Part shown: piece after piece, positions 62,015 to 64,000 of the stretch
Position numbering within the stretch: the first letter of the stretch is position 1
Layout of the letters: each line of letters starts with the position of its first letter
DNA from: Agrobacterium sp. AGB01
Lineage (GTDB): Bacteria > Pseudomonadota > Alphaproteobacteria > Rhizobiales > Rhizobiaceae
NCBI RefSeq assembly: GCF_014851585.1
Contig: NZ_JACVAB010000002.1
Coordinates: 434,001 to 498,000, forward strand
Reading direction: 5' to 3'
Length of the DNA: 64,000 nucleotides
Made by a program: the position numbers and the translations under genes
Notes under the pieces: model-generated
The model's database searches: none
What the model saw: only the letters and a program-made list of their open reading frames with translations
What the model was told of the DNA's origin: nothing

Positions 62015-62260
62015 AACCATCAAAAATGCGTTGGTAAACAATCCGGCTTTGCTAATATTGCTTCACGTGTCGAGGTTGTAATTTCGTGATTCGGCCATCA
62101 AACACGGCTCACTTTCAACTACTTGTGGAATAAGGACTTTTTGGTCCTTGGACTGACTTTGGAAATGCCGAAAATGTGAATTCCGGTGTTCGAGACGTGT
62201 CTTCGCGACGGGTTTACGAAGAGCTATCGAGCGGAAATAAATCCAACAGGGGCATCCTTC

Positions 62261-62650
62261 ATGGCAATCTTCGACAATCTCTCCAAATACCGGCCTTATG
62301 GCCTTGCTGCTCTTCGCATTATCGTTGCCCTGCTGTTTATTCAGCATGGTACACAGAAACTATTCGGCTTTCCCGCGTCCCAGATGGAAGGTTCGCTACC
62401 ACCGCTTTTGATGGTTGCAGCACTTCTTGAACTGGTTGGCGGTATTCTGATTTTGGTCGGGCTTTTCACACGTCCCGTTGCTTTCATTCTGTCCGGTCAG
62501 ATGGCTGTGGCCTACTTCATGGCCCATGCCCCATCGAGCTTTTTCCCGGCGTTGAACGGTGGCGATGCGGCAATCCTTTTCTGCTTTGTGTTTCTTTACA
62601 TGGCCCTGTCGGGTCCCGGTGCCTTCTCCCTGGATGAACGGCGCGGCTGA
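62261..62650 (+). CDS. DoxX-family membrane protein
   Basis: A 129-residue protein with four membrane segments (LAALRIIVALLFIQHGTQKL is the first, with the conserved HGxQK). It fits DoxX family proteins, which include subunits linked to quinone or redox stress. The ATG at 62261 is chosen because the family begins there; the frame opens 25 codons earlier. A terminator follows. Confidence 0.85.
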   Translation: MAIFDNLSKYRPYGLAALRIIVALLFIQHGTQKLFGFPASQMEGSLPPLLMVAALLELVGGILILVGLFTRPVAFILSGQMAVAYFMAHAPSSFFPALNGGDAAILFCFVFLYMALSGPGAFSLDERRG

Positions 62651-62689
62651 CCTGCCTTAAACGGCATCGCCTGCAGCGGTTTGACAACA

Positions 62690-62719
62690 GGCCCGCATGG
62701 TTTTCCATGCGGGTTTTTC
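62690..62719 (+). terminator. Rho-independent terminator after the DoxX gene
   Basis: CCCGCATGG-TTTT-CCATGCGGG with five T following: a 9-bp stem with a short loop. Confidence 0.92.
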
Positions 62720-62814
62720 GTATCCGGTTTTTTTCGAAACTTCGGTGAGCGCCGAAACATCAAGTCTGCGCTTGGCCCTAGAAGGATGGCATTCATTCAG
62801 ACAGGGAATCGGTT

Positions 62815-63723
62815 GTGATCAATAAAAACAGTCTTCTTCGAGAGCTCGCACTTCTGGCCTTGTTGTCCACACTCTGGGGCGCCTCCTATACGTTCATCAA
62901 GATCGGGGTGGAGACAATACCGCCGATTACTCTAATCGCCGCCAGAACTTTAATTGCCGGCATGGTTCTTCTTGCTGTCCTTTATCTGCGTGGTGTGCGT
63001 CTACCAAAGGACAGGGCCGTTTGGCGAAGGTTCATTATTCAGGCCTGCCTTAACAGCGCCGTTCCCTTTACGCTGATTGCCTGGGCTGAACAGACCATTG
63101 ATGCGGGCCTCGCCGTGATCCTCAATTCGACAACGCCAATCTTCACGCTGCTGTTGACGGCTTTCGTCACGCGACACGAAATCGTCACCGGACGCAAACT
63201 GTTCGGTATCATTGTCGGTATGACGGGAACGTGCCTGATCATCGGCGTGCAGGCGCTTTCCGGCCTGGGGGACGCGTTGTGGGCGCAGCTGGCGGTGATT
63301 GTTGCGACCATGTGTTACGGCGCTGCAGCCATTTTCGGCAAGGGGTTCAAAGGTTTTGATCCGATGATACCAGCCGCAGGTTCTCTTATCTGTGGCGCGG
63401 TGATGCTGGTGCCACTCAGTATTGCCGTTGATCACCCATGGACCTTGCATCCCTCATTGCATTCCATTCTGGCATTGCTGGGGCTGTCGGTGTTTTCCAC
63501 GGCTGTCGCCTTCATCATTTATTTCCGGCTGATGCAGACGCTTGGCTCCGTTGGTGCAACGTCACAGGCCTATTTGCGTGTGCCAGTTGGTGTTGTGGTT
63601 GGCATGATCTTTCTGGGAGAAATGCCAACGGCTGAGGCATGGATTGGTATGGTGTGCGTACTGGTCGGTGTGATTGCGATGACACTGCCCAAACGCCAGC
63701 CTCGTCCCGCTCAAGAGGCTTGA
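62815..63723 (+). CDS. EamA/DMT-family transporter
   Basis: A 302-residue exporter with ten hydrophobic segments and two EamA repeats: LLSTLWGASYTFIKIGVETI in the first and the GVVVGMIFLGEMPTAEAWIG block in the second. The substrate (amino acid or metabolite) is unknown. The start is GTG at 62815. Monocistronic, with a strong terminator downstream. Confidence 0.88.
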   Translation: MINKNSLLRELALLALLSTLWGASYTFIKIGVETIPPITLIAARTLIAGMVLLAVLYLRGVRLPKDRAVWRRFIIQACLNSAVPFTLIAWAEQTIDAGLAVILNSTTPIFTLLLTAFVTRHEIVTGRKLFGIIVGMTGTCLIIGVQALSGLGDALWAQLAVIVATMCYGAAAIFGKGFKGFDPMIPAAGSLICGAVMLVPLSIAVDHPWTLHPSLHSILALLGLSVFSTAVAFIIYFRLMQTLGSVGATSQAYLRVPVGVVVGMIFLGEMPTAEAWIGMVCVLVGVIAMTLPKRQPRPAQEA

Positions 63724-63730
63724 AAACAAG

Positions 63731-63765
63731 AAAAGCCCGGCAGGTGAGGCACCTGCCGGGCTTTT
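63731..63765. terminator. Bidirectional terminator
   Basis: AAAAGCCCGGCAGGTG-AGG-CACCTGCCGGGCTTTT, a perfect 16-bp stem. It works in both directions, between the EamA gene and the convergent gene at the right edge. Confidence 0.95.
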
Positions 63766-63823
63766 AAACTACTCAAATCCAATTGCAGGGTCTGTCACGA
63801 ACGACGCCCCACGACGGGATTAA

Positions 63824-64000
63824 TTAGCGAGTGCGACCGCGGTTGCCACCATTACCGGAGGCGCGCTTTTCACCAGCGTTGCCGCCGGCTGGAGAATGAC
63901 GATTTGCACCTGGCTTGCGGGCCGGACGGTTGACGCGCTTCTTGGAAGGACCACCGGGTCTGCCGGTTTCACCTTCTACCTGCTTGACGCGCTTGAAATC
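63824..64000 (-). CDS. Basic C-terminal tail of a truncated protein
   Basis: The last 58 codons of a minus-strand gene whose start lies beyond the window. The tail is low-complexity and basic: GGPSKKRVNRPARKPGANRH, then many Gly/Asn/Arg, ending RGRTR. It fits the disordered C-terminal extension of an RNA-modifying or RNA-unwinding enzyme, such as RluB-type pseudouridine synthases or DEAD-box helicases of rhizobia, but the core is not visible, so the family is not established. Confidence 0.65.
   Translation of the reverse strand, partial: DFKRVKQVEGETGRPGGPSKKRVNRPARKPGANRHSPAGGNAGEKRASGNGGNRGRTR

Noticed and set aside
1-64000. CRISPR array, insertion sequence or prophage
   Set aside because: No regular direct repeats, transposase, integrase or phage structural genes were found on either strand.

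Overview
The window looks like a chromosomal or chromid segment of a member of the Rhizobiaceae close to Agrobacterium/Rhizobium. The strongest marker is the set gbpR - chvE - gguA - gguB - gguC (about 46.1-52.4 kb), the sugar-sensing and uptake locus of Agrobacterium. It is supported by a rhizobial cellulose operon with bcsN, an agrobacterial-type flagellin, an Arg-tRNA(CCG), a DUF1127 mini-protein and RirA-type iron-responsive (IRO) palindromes. No phage genes, insertion sequences or CRISPR arrays were seen. Most of the sequence is ordinary, densely packed chromosome.

Layout. 0-2 kb: a gene fragment at the left edge, tRNA-Arg and a gene-poor stretch with a small lipoprotein and two tiny proteins. 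2.1-5.5 kb: an FAD oxidoreductase, then a GntR regulator divergent from an enolase-superfamily sugar-acid enzyme. 5.7-14.3 kb: a complete heme-scavenging locus in the order hasI (ECF sigma) - 39-aa coupled ORF - hasS (FecR-like anti-sigma) - hasR (TonB-dependent receptor with signalling domain) - hasA-like hemophore - hasD/hasE (type I secretion). 14.5-19.6 kb: a His-rich Zn/Cd/Pb P-type ATPase, two L,D-transpeptidase-like lipoproteins and a methyltransferase. 19.7-23.9 kb: an iron-chelate ABC importer with two paralogous binding proteins. 23.9-29.8 kb (minus): a CUT2 sugar ABC importer with an isomerase and a Gfo/Idh/MocA dehydrogenase. 30.1-39.2 kb (minus): the cellulose operon bcsN-bcsA-bcsB-bcsZ-TPR protein. 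39.5 kb: a solitary flagellin. 40.5-45.3 kb: the xylose importer xylFHG with a divergent ROK regulator. 46-52.4 kb: gbpR/chvE/gguABC. 52.4-57.6 kb: a VOC protein and a cluster with two transglutaminase-like proteins, an alpha-E protein, a circularly permuted ATP-grasp protein and a methyltransferase. 58-64 kb: a third L,D-transpeptidase, a Bcr/CflA efflux pump, a glutamine amidotransferase, DUF2000/Lrp, DoxX and an EamA exporter, ending in a truncated minus-strand gene.

How the genes work together. Iron supply is the main theme of the left half. Three TGA-N9-TCA palindromes precede hasI, hasR and the iron-chelate ABC operon, so both uptake systems are probably repressed together by RirA when iron is sufficient. 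In the has locus, HasD/HasE would export the hemophore. Heme-loaded HasR would then signal through HasS to HasI. The right half is about sugars: three CUT2 importers, one of which (ChvE) also feeds virulence signalling in Agrobacterium, and c-di-GMP-controlled cellulose next to a flagellin.

Most unusual items: (i) the hemophore contains no histidine at all and carries a serralysin-type C-terminal secretion domain; (ii) a 39-codon ORF is coupled by ATGA overlaps to both the sigma and the anti-sigma gene; (iii) a cellulose operon whose TPR protein ends without a BcsC-type barrel; (iv) two tandem iron-binding proteins that share a vicinal Cys-Cys; (v) several long palindromes that fit as operators for the adjacent regulators. 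All functional statements are by sequence recognition; no searches could be run.
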